Below, piece after piece: positions 9,928 through 17,753 of a stretch of DNA of 64,000 nt. This DNA is from Alcaligenaceae bacterium (lineage in GTDB: Bacteria; Pseudomonadota; Gammaproteobacteria; Burkholderiales; Burkholderiaceae_B). The stretch covers positions 289,999 to 353,998 of the forward strand of contig JAUNUJ010000003.1 in NCBI GenBank assembly GCA_030538235.1, written 5' to 3'. Position 1 is the stretch's first letter. Each line of letters begins with the position of its first letter. The translations under genes and the position numbers were made by a program. The notes under the pieces are model-generated. The model searched no databases, was not told where the DNA came from, and saw nothing but the letters and a program-made list of their open reading frames with translations.

Positions 9928-11364
9928 ATGCAGAGTCATTCAAGCAATAACAATAATAATTCAACTACCTCAGAGATTAGCCAATCTGCAGATAGCGAAG
10001 TCTCGACTTTTAGTGATTTCGGTTTGCACGCCGATCTGTTAAAAGCCATTGCTAAAAGCGGCTATACCAAGCCGACACCTATTCAAGCGCAGGCTATCCC
10101 TCCCGTCTTGGCAGGACGTGATGTGATGGGGGCAGCCCAAACCGGTACGGGTAAAACAGCAGCTTTTACGCTACCGGTTTTGCACCGTATTATGCCTTTT
10201 GCCAGCCATAGCACCTCGCCGGCTAGACACCCGGTACGTGCTTTGATCCTGACTCCAACACGTGAGTTGGCTGATCAGGTGGCGGAAAATGTTCAGCGTT
10301 ATTGTAGTACTTCAGCTTTGCGTTCAGCGGCAATCTATGGCGGGGTGGATATTCGCCCCCAAAAAGAGGAGCTGCGACAGGGTTGTGAGTTGTTAATTGC
10401 GACACCCGGTCGTTTATTGGATCACCTTGAGCAAAAAAACGTCAATCTAAGTCAAGTCGGAGTTTTGGTGTTGGATGAAGCTGACCGTATGCTGGATATG
10501 GGCTTTATGCCGGACCTAGAGCGCATTGTCAGTTATTTGCCAAAGCAACGCCAAAACTTGATGTTCTCAGCAACCTTTAGTCCGGAGATTCGTAAGCTTG
10601 CACGCAGCATTTTAAGTGAGCCGGTAGAGATCACGGTAGCTAATAAAAACCAGACCGCTGATACGGTGACTCAGATCGTCTATAACGTTCGCGAACAGGA
10701 TAAACGCTCGGCTTTACTGTATTTGCTGATGACTCACTATTCAGAGCAGGTCATTGTATTTGCCAATACGCGCTTGGAAGTAAATCGCCTGAGCCGTTTC
10801 CTGACTCAAGAGGGTGTGTCTGCCGAGGCTATTCATGGTGATCGCTCGCAGTTTGAGCGTACTAAAACTTTAGAAGATTTCAAGGCCGGTAAGGTGCAGG
10901 TTCTGGTCGCGACTGATGTGGCAGCACGCGGACTGGATGTGGCCGGTTTACCTTGCGTGATTAACTACGACTTGCCATTTAACCCCGAAGACTATGTGCA
11001 TCGTATTGGTCGAACCGGTCGTGCCGGTGCCGAGGGTACAGCCATTGCTTTTTATAATGAAGCTGATGAATCACAGCAATTAGCTAATATTCAGCAAATG
11101 GTCAATAAGGACTTTAAGCGAGAGCGTTTGGAAATTCCTGAGCAGTTTAGAGGTCGCTCCAAAGAGCAGCCGCGACGCTCTTCATATCATCAGCAGACCA
11201 AGCGTGAGCCGATTGATGCCTTTTTCTTTAAGCCCTATGAGCCTGATTTAAGTGATGCGGCGGCACAACCCTCAAAGCCACAAAATCAACAGGATAAAGA
11301 TGAGCCGATGGTCGCGATATTGCTAGGGGGCGGTAGAAAAATCAAAACTCAGGATAAGTCATAA
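9928..11364 (+). CDS. rhlE: DEAD-box ATP-dependent RNA helicase, RhlE type
   Basis: RNA helicase of 478 residues. An Asn/Ser-rich N-terminal tail precedes the Q motif (FGLHADLLKAIAKSGYTKPTPIQAQAIP), Walker A (AQTGTGKT), PTRELADQ, DEAD (VLDEADRML), SAT (FSATFS) and the C-lobe motifs ATDVAARGLDV and HRIGRTGRAG. The C-terminal ~80 residues are basic and polar, as in RhlE-type helicases. Likely role: rRNA maturation or mRNA turnover; pnp lies elsewhere in the window. The Asn-rich N-terminus is encoded by an AAT/AAC run and may be unstructured. Confidence 0.92.
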   Translation: MQSHSSNNNNNSTTSEISQSADSEVSTFSDFGLHADLLKAIAKSGYTKPTPIQAQAIPPVLAGRDVMGAAQTGTGKTAAFTLPVLHRIMPFASHSTSPARHPVRALILTPTRELADQVAENVQRYCSTSALRSAAIYGGVDIRPQKEELRQGCELLIATPGRLLDHLEQKNVNLSQVGVLVLDEADRMLDMGFMPDLERIVSYLPKQRQNLMFSATFSPEIRKLARSILSEPVEITVANKNQTADTVTQIVYNVREQDKRSALLYLLMTHYSEQVIVFANTRLEVNRLSRFLTQEGVSAEAIHGDRSQFERTKTLEDFKAGKVQVLVATDVAARGLDVAGLPCVINYDLPFNPEDYVHRIGRTGRAGAEGTAIAFYNEADESQQLANIQQMVNKDFKRERLEIPEQFRGRSKEQPRRSSYHQQTKREPIDAFFFKPYEPDLSDAAAQPSKPQNQQDKDEPMVAILLGGGRKIKTQDKS

Positions 11365-11389
11365 GCGACTCTAAAGTCTGAAGCCGCTA

Positions 11390-11788
11390 TTAATCCTCGG
11401 CGGCTTCTTCAAGTAATTCAGCGATCGGGGCGGGTCCCTCATCACTTTTAATAATCTGACCGTCTTGCGTGTTGATAATCATGCGCTCAAGATGCCCTAT
11501 GTACGGCAGCATGGTACCAAAAAATAGATTGGTGCCATTTTCCTGAATCAGGATAGTCGGGAAGTTTTCCACATCCAAATCATCTAATAAGGACTCTTCG
11601 TCCTCAATATCAACCCATAAAAATACATGCTCCGGGAATTTTTCGCTTAATACCTGAAAAGCATCTAAGTAACTATCACAGGTGCGACACCACGCCGCGC
11701 AGTAGCAAACAACGATGCGCTGATTATTGGCCTCAAGTGCCTGTTGAATTTCTTTGGTTTGCTCAAAAGGTTTTATAAAAAAAGACAT
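11390..11788 (-). CDS. Thioredoxin-fold protein with CRTC active site
   Basis: 132-residue cytoplasmic thioredoxin-like protein. The active-site motif is WCRTC (Cys34 and Cys37) in place of WCGPC, and a cis-Pro-like NFPT follows (DVENFPTILIQ). There is no signal peptide, so it should act in the cytoplasm. The acidic C-terminus (ELLEEAAED) is typical of a betaproteobacterial thioredoxin family paralogue. The altered dipeptide between the cysteines predicts a redox potential different from classical thioredoxin; the substrate is unknown. It converges with rhlE and is divergent from the molybdopterin-binding-domain gene. Confidence 0.85.
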   Translation of the reverse strand: MSFFIKPFEQTKEIQQALEANNQRIVVCYCAAWCRTCDSYLDAFQVLSEKFPEHVFLWVDIEDEESLLDDLDVENFPTILIQENGTNLFFGTMLPYIGHLERMIINTQDGQIIKSDEGPAPIAELLEEAAED

Positions 11789-11925
11789 GGATAAACCCGT
11801 AGTACGGAAGCGATTTGATAAACTTCTATTTATATTTTGCCATTCAAGTTATACCTGAATTAGCAAATACAGTCTATTATTATGGGCAATTTAATTAAGA
11901 AGTTTTAATTCACAGGGGAGAACCT

Positions 11926-12720
11926 ATGCCTAAGTCTAGAAAATTCGGTTTAGTAATTGTAGGCGATGAAATCTTATCCGGTCGTCGACAGGACAAGCAT
12001 TTGAGCAAGGTGATCGAATTGCTCGATACTCGTGGTATGGAGCTGTCTTGGGCGCGTTTAGTAGGCGATGATACCGACGAATTGGTTCGTATCTATAAGG
12101 AAACATTTGCTAGCGGCGATGTTGTTTTTTCGACCGGCGGCATTGGTGCGACTCCCGATGATAAGACCCGTGAGGCAGCGGCTCAAGCCTTGGGTGTGCC
12201 TTTGGTGCTGCATCCTGAGGCGGAAGCTTTGATTATGGAGTACGTCAATAGCAGAGCAGCCATTGGCAAGATCGATCAGGATATCGGGGCACCGGAAAAT
12301 CAGCGCCGTCTGGCCATGGGCGTATTCCCCGAGGGTGCCGAGATTGTGCCTAATTTCTTTAATCGTATCCCCGGTTTCTTTATCAAGGATCATACTTTTG
12401 TGCCCGGTTTCCCCGAAATGGCTTGGTCCATGTTTGAGTGGGTCTTGGACAATAAGTACCTCGAATTGCAAAATAATCCGACCAAAACCATGGCGGTTAA
12501 TGTCTACCATTTACCTGAGTCGCGCATTGCCCCGTCATTAGAGGAAATTGAGCTCCGCTGGGGTGATGTGACAACCTTTAGCCTACCGAAAATGGCCACG
12601 GGCGATACCCCGGGTTTTATCGATTTAGGGGTCAGAGGTAAAAATGATCTGTCTCTCAAAGAGGCCTATGACTTCTTGCGTGGCGAAGTGCTGCGAGTTG
12701 GTGGCCGTTTTAGTTATTAA
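11926..12720 (+). CDS. Molybdopterin-binding (MoCF/CinA-like) domain protein
   Basis: 264-residue protein with the MoCF_biosynth fold shared by MogA, MoeA and the N-terminus of CinA. The opening KFGLVIVGDEILSGRRQDKHLSKVIELL and the phosphate-binding FSTGGIGATPDDKTREAAAQALG are diagnostic. It lacks the CinA C-terminal deamidase domain, so it is the short stand-alone form common in Burkholderiales; whether it binds molybdopterin or acts on NAD-derived nucleotides is unknown. A GGGGAG sequence lies just before the start. Confidence 0.85.
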   Translation: MPKSRKFGLVIVGDEILSGRRQDKHLSKVIELLDTRGMELSWARLVGDDTDELVRIYKETFASGDVVFSTGGIGATPDDKTREAAAQALGVPLVLHPEAEALIMEYVNSRAAIGKIDQDIGAPENQRRLAMGVFPEGAEIVPNFFNRIPGFFIKDHTFVPGFPEMAWSMFEWVLDNKYLELQNNPTKTMAVNVYHLPESRIAPSLEEIELRWGDVTTFSLPKMATGDTPGFIDLGVRGKNDLSLKEAYDFLRGEVLRVGGRFSY

Positions 12721-12754
12721 TTACAGAGGCATTCACTAAGTTTGTCTTGACCCT

Positions 12755-13519
12755 ATGTCCTCAGAATCTCCTAAATACTCCATTCAGGTACTTGAAAGAG
12801 CGACTTTATTAGTCGAGTTGCTCGCGCAGTCCTCAGAGCCTTTAAGTCTCAAGGACTTAGTTGCCCGAAGTGGTTTAAATATCTCCACTTGCCATCGCAT
12901 CTTAAATGATCTTGTGATTGGTCAGTTTGTAGAGCATTTAGCCGGTGGTCGCTACCAACTGGGTTTGCGCCTATTGGAGTTGGGTAATCTGGTAAAAAAC
13001 CGTCTCAATATCCAGGAGTTGGCCTATCCTCAAATGCAGGAGCTGCATCGAATAACCGGTGAAACGATTAATCTCTCCATCCGGCAGGGTGATGATATTG
13101 TCTATATCGAACGCTGTTGGAGCGGACAGTCGGGGATTCATGTGGTGAGACCGATTGGGGGGCGCGCACCTTTACATCTGACCGCTGTGGGTAAGCTTTT
13201 CTTAGCCGATCTGGATGCGGTCGAGTTACTCGACTATGTTAAGCGTACCGGTATACCTGCCAGCACCTCCAAGAGTGTTAATGAATTACAACGATTAAAA
13301 AATGAATTAGCCGCTGTTCATCAACAAGGCTTTGCCATTGACAACGAAGAGTTAGAAGAGGGGGTACGTTGTTTGGCAGCTGCCATCTTTAATGAGCAGG
13401 GTAAAGTGGTCGCCGGTTTATCCTTATCAGCGCTAGCACAGCGTATTCAATATGCTTGGAGTCAGGATCTTAAACGTGCCGCAAAAGACATCTCTCGTGA
13501 GTTGGGGTGTTATCTATAA
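12755..13519 (+). CDS. IclR family transcriptional regulator
   Basis: 254-residue regulator. The N-terminal winged helix-turn-helix (SLKDLVARSGLNISTCHRILNDLVIGQFVEHLAGGRYQLGLRLLELG) precedes the IclR effector-binding domain (GETINLSIRQGDDIVYIERC, RPIGGRAPLHLTAVGKLFLA, EELEEGVRCLAAAIFNEQGKVVAGLSLSA). The ligand cannot be told from sequence. It stands between the molybdopterin-domain gene and the phasin gene, on the same strand as both; the next gene has its own strong promoter, so a regulatory link to phaP is possible but unproven. Confidence 0.92.
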   Translation: MSSESPKYSIQVLERATLLVELLAQSSEPLSLKDLVARSGLNISTCHRILNDLVIGQFVEHLAGGRYQLGLRLLELGNLVKNRLNIQELAYPQMQELHRITGETINLSIRQGDDIVYIERCWSGQSGIHVVRPIGGRAPLHLTAVGKLFLADLDAVELLDYVKRTGIPASTSKSVNELQRLKNELAAVHQQGFAIDNEELEEGVRCLAAAIFNEQGKVVAGLSLSALAQRIQYAWSQDLKRAAKDISRELGCYL

Positions 13520-13563
13520 GCTTATGTAGTTGTTTGATCTATATGAAGTTTCTTTTATGCAAC

Positions 13564-13618
13564 GCATTTTGTGCATCGCAACAAAATGCTTGACACAAGA
13601 ATAGAACTTTGGAATAAT
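13564..13618 (+). promoter_or_regulatory. Phasin promoter with abutting inverted repeat
   Basis: TTGACA (13590-13595), a 17-base spacer and AATAAT (13613-13618) form a near-consensus sigma-70 promoter. A perfect 9-bp inverted repeat, GCATTTTGT (13564-13572) and ACAAAATGC (13581-13589), directly abuts the -35 box. Downstream, TGTTGC and GCAACA (13625-13639) flank a 3-base spacer, and the GCAACA element recurs near 13660. These dyads are candidate operators; PhaR-type repressors of phasin genes bind CTGC/GCAG-like dyads, so the downstream one is the better PhaR candidate. That link is inference. Confidence 0.7.
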
Positions 13619-13718
13619 AGCAATTGTTGCGCTGCAACACGAGTTTAAAAATAATGGCTGCAACAACAATTGAAGTATTCAAATCTATCACTGTCTCGTA
13701 CTACTTAAGGAAATTATT

Positions 13719-14297
13719 ATGAATAACCAAGTTCAACAGCAATTATTAGAGCGCCAAAAAGAAGCTATCGATACTTTCGTATCTGTTCAAGGTTCTTTAT
13801 TCAGCGGTTTCGAAAAACTAGTTGATTTAAACCTAAAAGCTATCAAAAGCGTTATCGCTGAAGCTGCTGACCAAACTCAACAAGTTGCTGAGTTAAAAGA
13901 CCCTCAAGAAGCTGCTAGCTACGTTGCTGCTATCGCTCAGCCTAACGCTGAAAAAGCAGTTGCTTACACTCAAGACGTTTACGCTATCATGAACGAAGTT
14001 AGCAAAGAGCTAATCAAGTTAACTGAAGAGCAAGTTGCTGAGTCTCAAAAGAAAATGGAAGAAGCTTTAGAGCAATTCGCTAAAAACGCTCCTACCGGTT
14101 CTGAAAGCGCTATCGCTTTACTAAAATCTAGCTTTGCTACTGCTAGCAACGCTTACGATTCTATCAACAAAGCTGCTAAACAAGCTGCTGAAGTTGCTCA
14201 GAACAACTTAGCTGCTGCTACTAACGCGACTTTAAAAGCAACTGAAAATGCGACTAAAGTTGCTACTAAAACAGCTGCTAAAGTTGCTGCTAAGTAA
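13719..14297 (+). CDS. phaP: Phasin family protein (PHA granule-associated)
   Basis: Amphipathic helical protein that coats polyhydroxyalkanoate granules. The 192 residues are almost wholly helical, without Cys or Trp, and match the Phasin_2 pattern (QQQLLERQKEAIDTFVSVQGSLFSGFEKLVDLNLKAIKSVIAEAADQ). The tail is Ala/Lys/Thr-rich, ending in repeats such as ATKVATKTAAKVAAK, resembling the Ala-Lys tails of phasins that also bind DNA. Codon use is strongly restricted (GCT Ala, TTA/CTA Leu, AAA Lys), suggesting very high expression, which agrees with the near-consensus promoter and strong terminator. An AAGGAAATTATT sequence precedes the ATG. Confidence 0.93.
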   Translation: MNNQVQQQLLERQKEAIDTFVSVQGSLFSGFEKLVDLNLKAIKSVIAEAADQTQQVAELKDPQEAASYVAAIAQPNAEKAVAYTQDVYAIMNEVSKELIKLTEEQVAESQKKMEEALEQFAKNAPTGSESAIALLKSSFATASNAYDSINKAAKQAAEVAQNNLAAATNATLKATENATKVATKTAAKVAAK

Positions 14298-14351
14298 TTA
14301 GTATTAGGCTAATTTAGCTTGAGGCTGAGCTTCAAGTTTTAGCTAAGGTAC

Positions 14352-14390
14352 AAAATGCCCCTAGATCAATCGCGATCTAGGGGCATTTTT
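14352..14390 (+). terminator. Strong Rho-independent terminator after the phasin gene
   Basis: A perfect 16-bp stem (14352-14367 with 14374-14389) encloses a 6-base loop, centred on CCCTAGATC and GATCTAGGG and ending in a T run. The flanking A run makes it potentially bidirectional. Confidence 0.9.
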
Positions 14391-14527
14391 ATTTGTTGAA
14401 GTATAAGCTAGGGCGCTGTAAAGATTTTGGCCCCTTGGGAGCCAGATCGATACGCAGTCAATTGCGCTTAGCTTTAAAATCCAAAATCAATCATACAATT
14501 TATAAGCGCTAGTGAAATAATTAATAC

Positions 14528-15580
14528 CTAAACACCACTCGCTTTAATCGAATTGACACAATCTTTGACTAGCTGTGGTCCTTTGTAAATCAAACCGGTA
14601 TAAATTTGCACCAGATCAGCACCGGCTTCGAGCTTTTCGACAGCGTCACGGCCTTGGTTAATACCACCGACACCGATAATTGCCACATCAGGGCCCAAGT
14701 GACGGCGTAAGGTTTTAATCACTTCTAGAGACATGGCATGAACCGGAGGGCCTGATAAACCACCGGTTTCATTTGCATGGTCAAAACCCTGCACATACTC
14801 TCTGGACAAGGTGGTGTTAGTCGCAATGATACCGTCCAGCTTATGCTCACGCACAACGTTGCAAATAACGATGCATTGCTCTTCACTGATATCGGGCGCG
14901 ATTTTTAATAGGATAGGCACTTGTTTAGACTGCGCTTGGGCCAGTACCTCGCGCTCTTCGACCAAGGCGCTCAGCAGTTTGTTGAGTTCATCCTCACCTT
15001 GTAAAGAGCGCAGATTTTCGGTGTTTGGTGAGGAAATATTGACCGTGATATAGTCAGCGTGGGCATAGACCCCGCGCAAACCAATTAAATAATCATCAAC
15101 AGCGTGTTCAATAGGTGTCGCGGCATTTTTGCCGATATTTAAACCTAAAATACCGCCATGGTCACGGTAGCGATGCTTTTGTACATTGGCTAAAAAGGTG
15201 TCGAGACCCTGATTATTAAAACCCATGCGGTTAATCAGACACTCTCTTTCGGGAATACGGAATAGGCGTGGCTGAGGATTACCGGCTTGGGCTTTTGGTG
15301 TCACCGTACCCACTTCAATAAAGCCAAAACCTAAAGAGCCTAGCGCATCGATAAATTCGCCATTTTTATCCAAACCGGCAGCTAAGCCGACCGGATTTAA
15401 AAAGGTTAGTCCCATCACTTTTTTTGGAATTTGCGGCACATTGGCAGTTAGACAATTTTTTAATAAATTGATGCTGGAAACTTTACTCAACATATCTAAG
15501 GTCTTATGGTGAGCAGTTTCGGCGTCCAGACGAAATAACAGTGGACGCACCAGCGGATAAAAGTTGAAATTTGAAAGCAT
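14528..15580 (-). CDS. pyrD: Dihydroorotate dehydrogenase (quinone), class 2
   Basis: Membrane-associated flavoenzyme that oxidises dihydroorotate to orotate with ubiquinone, in pyrimidine synthesis. The N-terminal membrane-binding extension ([20 protein letters not shown]), [19 protein letters not shown], the class 2 active-site serine in NISSPNT, and FMN-binding GVGGI with [10 protein letters not shown] are all present. ATG at 15580 was preferred to a TTG two codons upstream; this gives 350 residues. It lies 34 nt after bpt, at the end of the nudix-aat-bpt-pyrD run. Confidence 0.97.
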   Translation of the reverse strand: MLSNFNFYPLVRPLLFRLDAETAHHKTLDMLSKVSSINLLKNCLTANVPQIPKKVMGLTFLNPVGLAAGLDKNGEFIDALGSLGFGFIEVGTVTPKAQAGNPQPRLFRIPERECLINRMGFNNQGLDTFLANVQKHRYRDHGGILGLNIGKNAATPIEHAVDDYLIGLRGVYAHADYITVNISSPNTENLRSLQGEDELNKLLSALVEEREVLAQAQSKQVPILLKIAPDISEEQCIVICNVVREHKLDGIIATNTTLSREYVQGFDHANETGGLSGPPVHAMSLEVIKTLRRHLGPDVAIIGVGGINQGRDAVEKLEAGADLVQIYTGLIYKGPQLVKDCVNSIKASGV

Positions 15581-15614
15581 ACTCAATACGGCCTAAAAAA
15601 TAATAATTAAGTTC

Positions 15615-16322
15615 TTATAACTGATTATAAGGAATCCAAGCACCATCACGGAAAATCTCGGCGGGTTGATAGTCTATTTTATAGTTTAGTTTGCTACAAT
15701 CCTCAACCCAATAGCCCAGATAAAGCCATTGTTTTGAGGAGATTTTACATAAATCCACTTGGCATAAAATACCGTAGTGGCCCAAGCTGTTTTTATCCTC
15801 GGGATCATAAAAGGTATAAACAGCTGAGATACCATCATCGATAATATCAATTAAGGACACCATTTTTAATTGATTATCTTGGTCGCGATATTCCAGAAGA
15901 GCGCTGTTAACGTAGCTATTTAAAATAAAGTCCCGATAATCTGCACGCATCCGCGAGGCTTCGGCTTGCTCCCCATGACGCGCTGTTTGATAGCGCATAT
16001 AGAGTTCAACATGTTCATCGTCCCAGCGTAAGGGGAGTTGACGACATTGCAGGTGTCGGTTCTTACTAATAATGCGTTTAAAACGCTTTGAAATCTCAAA
16101 CTTTGCTACTTCAACACGTAGCGACAAACAGGCACTGCAACTACCACAATGAGGTCGATAAACAAAAGCACCACTACGTCTAAAACCCTGACGTAGCAAA
16201 GGTCCGAAATATTTGCTATTAACCTCATGAGGCGGCACAATGATCTGCGAGCTTGATTGCATATCTTCTAGATAGCTGCATTTACCGGGGGGCGAAAGAT
16301 GAAGGTCAAAGGATTTAGTCAT
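15615..16322 (-). CDS. bpt: Leucyltransferase Bpt (aspartate/glutamate N-degron)
   Basis: Transfers leucine from Leu-tRNA to proteins with N-terminal Asp or Glu, creating a primary N-degron for ClpS/ClpAP. The 235 residues show the ATE-family N-terminal domain with a Cys cluster (CGSCSACLSLRV) and the C-terminal GNAT-like domain (SAVYTFYDPEDKNSLGHYGILCQVD, then WLYLGYWVEDCSKLNYK). It starts 8 nt after aat, which encodes the other bacterial N-degron transferase. Confidence 0.95.
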   Translation of the reverse strand: MTKSFDLHLSPPGKCSYLEDMQSSSQIIVPPHEVNSKYFGPLLRQGFRRSGAFVYRPHCGSCSACLSLRVEVAKFEISKRFKRIISKNRHLQCRQLPLRWDDEHVELYMRYQTARHGEQAEASRMRADYRDFILNSYVNSALLEYRDQDNQLKMVSLIDIIDDGISAVYTFYDPEDKNSLGHYGILCQVDLCKISSKQWLYLGYWVEDCSKLNYKIDYQPAEIFRDGAWIPYNQL

Positions 16323-16330
16323 GAGCGATT

Positions 16331-17122
16331 TCAGTAAGACTGGCTTTGTGCATGACGCTTTATCACATCGTCTTGGATATAGTGACCATTAAATGAGATG
16401 CGTCCTGCGGGTAGGGCAGTAATTTGTGCACTCTGGCTGAGTTGATGGAGATGGAATTCATAATCTGAGCGAGAAATCAGGGTGGCTCCTAGGCTTCTTA
16501 AGTATGCTGAGTCTTGTTGGCAGTCAATTAGTTCAATACCCAGATTAGTCAGAAATTTGACTGCATGACTAAAAGCAATGCGTGATGCTTGTGATTGCTT
16601 GCTAAACATGGATTCGCCGCAAAATATCCTGCCCATCCGGACCCCATAAAGTCCACCCACTAAATCACCATCTTGCCAAGTCTCGAAACTATGGGCAAGG
16701 CCTTGACGATGTAATTCACTATACGCTTCAATGATTTCCTCGGAGATCCAAGCGCCGTCAAATTCTTGGCGTCGAGGTAATATGGCACAATTCCTGATAA
16801 CCTCTTCGAAACGGTGATTGATAGTGACTTGAATGTCAGCTTGCGGGTTATGTTCTTCGCGGATAATGCGCTTAAGAAGTTTTTTAAAGTTTTTTGATAT
16901 ATGTAAATCTTGTGGACGTAAAATCATACGCTCGGCCGGTGCCCACCAGAGTGTGACTTGCTCACCGACAGGACTGCAAGGGTAATAGCCGTGATGATAG
17001 GCGCGCCAAACCAGTTTGGCTGTGACCCTTTCACTGACCGCAATCAGACCATCGGGGTCATCCAAGGCGAAGTGACTCGGTGGTAATTCACTCTCTTCAT
17101 CAATTAAGTAAAGCGGGGTCAT
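16331..17122 (-). CDS. aat: Leucyl/phenylalanyl-tRNA-protein transferase
   Basis: Adds Leu or Phe from aminoacyl-tRNA to proteins with N-terminal Arg or Lys, marking them for ClpS/ClpAP degradation. Family motifs are visible: FALDDPDGLIAVS, WRAYHHGYYPC, WWAPAERMILRP, AHSFETWQDGDLVGGLYGVRMGRIFCGESMFS and IDCQQDSAYLRSLGA. The 263-residue length is slightly longer than E. coli Aat at the C-terminus. It starts 2 nt after the Nudix gene ends and lies 8 nt before bpt. Confidence 0.96.
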   Translation of the reverse strand: MTPLYLIDEESELPPSHFALDDPDGLIAVSERVTAKLVWRAYHHGYYPCSPVGEQVTLWWAPAERMILRPQDLHISKNFKKLLKRIIREEHNPQADIQVTINHRFEEVIRNCAILPRRQEFDGAWISEEIIEAYSELHRQGLAHSFETWQDGDLVGGLYGVRMGRIFCGESMFSKQSQASRIAFSHAVKFLTNLGIELIDCQQDSAYLRSLGATLISRSDYEFHLHQLSQSAQITALPAGRISFNGHYIQDDVIKRHAQSQSY

Positions 17123-17124
17123 GG

Positions 17125-17697
17125 TTACTCAAGGATGTAGTTAAAGGGCCCGTAGTAGCCTGTGTCCAAAGCCCGCACATAATGCTCCAATGTGGTCTTG
17201 ATGCTTCTAAAGGCCAGATTGTCCCAAGGAATATCCTTTATATCAAAATAGGCAGCCTCTAAGCTTTCAATGCCGGGGTCAAGATGATCGTCAAGGGCTT
17301 CCGCTAAATAATAAAGATGCACCTGATTAGCGCTTGGGACATCAATGATGGTAAATAAATCACCGATCTCAACCAGGGCGCCTGCTTCTTCGAGCGTTTC
17401 TCGCTTAGCGCCGGCCTCACTGCTTTCTGCTAATTCCATGAAACCGGCGGGAAAGGTCCACGTGTCATAGCGTGGTTCGATAGCACGTTTGCAGAGTAGG
17501 ATCTTGTTCTGATAGACCGGAATGGCACCGACCACTAAGAGTGGGTTGCGGTAGTGAACCGCACCGCATTCTAAGCAGGTGTCACGTGGCATATTGTCCT
17601 CAGGTGGTATGATTCGACTGAGTTTTGAGCCGCATTGAGTGCAAAAGTTTTGCTTAACAGGGGCAGGGAAGAAAAAAGATACGTCGTGTTTGTTCAT
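17125..17697 (-). CDS. Nudix hydrolase with N-terminal zinc ribbon
   Basis: 190-residue NDP-X pyrophosphohydrolase. An N-terminal zinc ribbon (CTQCGSKL, then CLECGAVHYRNP) is followed by the Nudix box from GFMELAESSEAG to KRETLEEAGA, which fits the GX5EX7REUXEEXGU pattern. The domain order resembles NudC-like NADH/NAD-capped RNA hydrolases without their N-terminal domain; the substrate is unknown. First gene of the nudix-aat-bpt-pyrD run, so cotranscription with the N-degron transferases is likely. Confidence 0.9.
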   Translation of the reverse strand: MNKHDVSFFFPAPVKQNFCTQCGSKLSRIIPPEDNMPRDTCLECGAVHYRNPLLVVGAIPVYQNKILLCKRAIEPRYDTWTFPAGFMELAESSEAGAKRETLEEAGALVEIGDLFTIIDVPSANQVHLYYLAEALDDHLDPGIESLEAAYFDIKDIPWDNLAFRSIKTTLEHYVRALDTGYYGPFNYILE

Positions 17698-17753
17698 TAG
17701 CTAATCTTTATGAGATTTTTTACTATTAACTTCTTTGTGCTTTCTACTATAGC

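Noticed and set aside
11380-11407. GAAGCCGC/GCGGCTTC hairpin as rhlE terminator
   Set aside because: The stem is only 8 bp with a 12-base loop, there is no T run, and the 3' arm is coding sequence of the thioredoxin-like gene.
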